Of a stretch of DNA of 33,527 nt, positions 33,507-33,527 are shown piece after piece. The notes below the pieces were generated by a model that had not been told where the DNA came from, did no database searches, and worked only from the letters and a program-made list of their open reading frames with translations. The translations under genes and the position numbers were made by a program. Each line of letters starts with the position of its first letter. The stretch's first letter is position 1. Source of the DNA: Streptomyces griseomycini (GTDB lineage: Bacteria; Actinomycetota; Actinomycetes; Streptomycetales; Streptomycetaceae); assembly GCF_014203535.1 (NCBI RefSeq), contig NZ_JACHJI010000031.1, positions 1-33,527 on the forward strand, given 5' to 3'.

Positions 33507-33527
33507 CGGAAACACCGAAGGGAAGCG

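Noticed and set aside
33327..33527. Start of 16S rRNA inside the window
   Set aside because: No recognisable 16S 5' end is present; only the promoter-like leader is visible.

Overview
The window is high-GC chromosomal DNA (strong G/C bias at third codon positions, many GTG and TTG starts, DUF397 and DUF4439 proteins, NusA without C-terminal repeats) from an actinomycete, almost certainly Streptomyces. Most of it is a core, vertically inherited chromosome arm. I see no insertion sequence, phage, CRISPR array, tRNA or rRNA gene inside the window.

Layout. (1) 1-3713: the 3' end of ispG, two GNAT acetyltransferases and prolyl-tRNA synthetase proS, all rightward. (2) 3743-6285, leftward: a decayed secreted-protein gene, a kinase-fold protein that has lost its catalytic residues, and an overlapping pair (DUF4439 ferritin-like protein and a lipoprotein). 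(3) 6493-13486, rightward: the conserved nusA-infB cluster rimP-nusA-ylxR-infB-DUF503-rbfA-truB, for ribosome maturation, transcription elongation and translation initiation. (4) 13732-17253: a 1173-residue protein joining a trypsin-like domain without its nucleophile to a STAND/NACHT-type NTPase and a long helical C-terminus. (5) 17411-18364: ribF (FMN/FAD synthesis). (6) 18506-21844, leftward: a 1112-residue Pro/Ala-rich protein with a MinD/ParA-type ATPase, resembling EspI of type VII secretion loci but with no secretion genes beside it; then an orphan DUF397 protein. (7) 22901-28407, rightward: rpsO-pnp-M16 protease-dapB-small membrane protein. (8) 28486-29394, leftward: two small membrane proteins. 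(9) 29568-33254, rightward: thyX, dapA and RNase J. (10) 33327-33527: a promoter-rich leader without a gene, with two copies of the same promoter-like module, resembling the upstream region of a Streptomyces rRNA operon that would begin just beyond the window.

Functional themes. Translation and RNA metabolism dominate: proS, rimP, nusA, infB, rbfA, truB and rpsO, plus the two main RNA turnover enzymes PNPase and RNase J, whose genes lie about 6 kb apart. The diaminopimelate/lysine pathway is split between dapB and dapA, with thyX between them. Gene ends are marked by very strong perfect hairpins (10 to 18 bp stems), mostly without long T-runs, as is usual in Streptomyces.

The most interesting items are the infB leader, with three overlapping micro-ORFs followed by a hairpin; the inactivated trypsin-like/STAND fusion between truB and ribF; the EspI-like ATPase without its secretion system; structured or repeat-bearing leaders of rpsO, pnp and RNase J; and a kinase-like protein lacking both catalytic aspartates. 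Gene names rest on recognised motifs and gene order; no database search was run.
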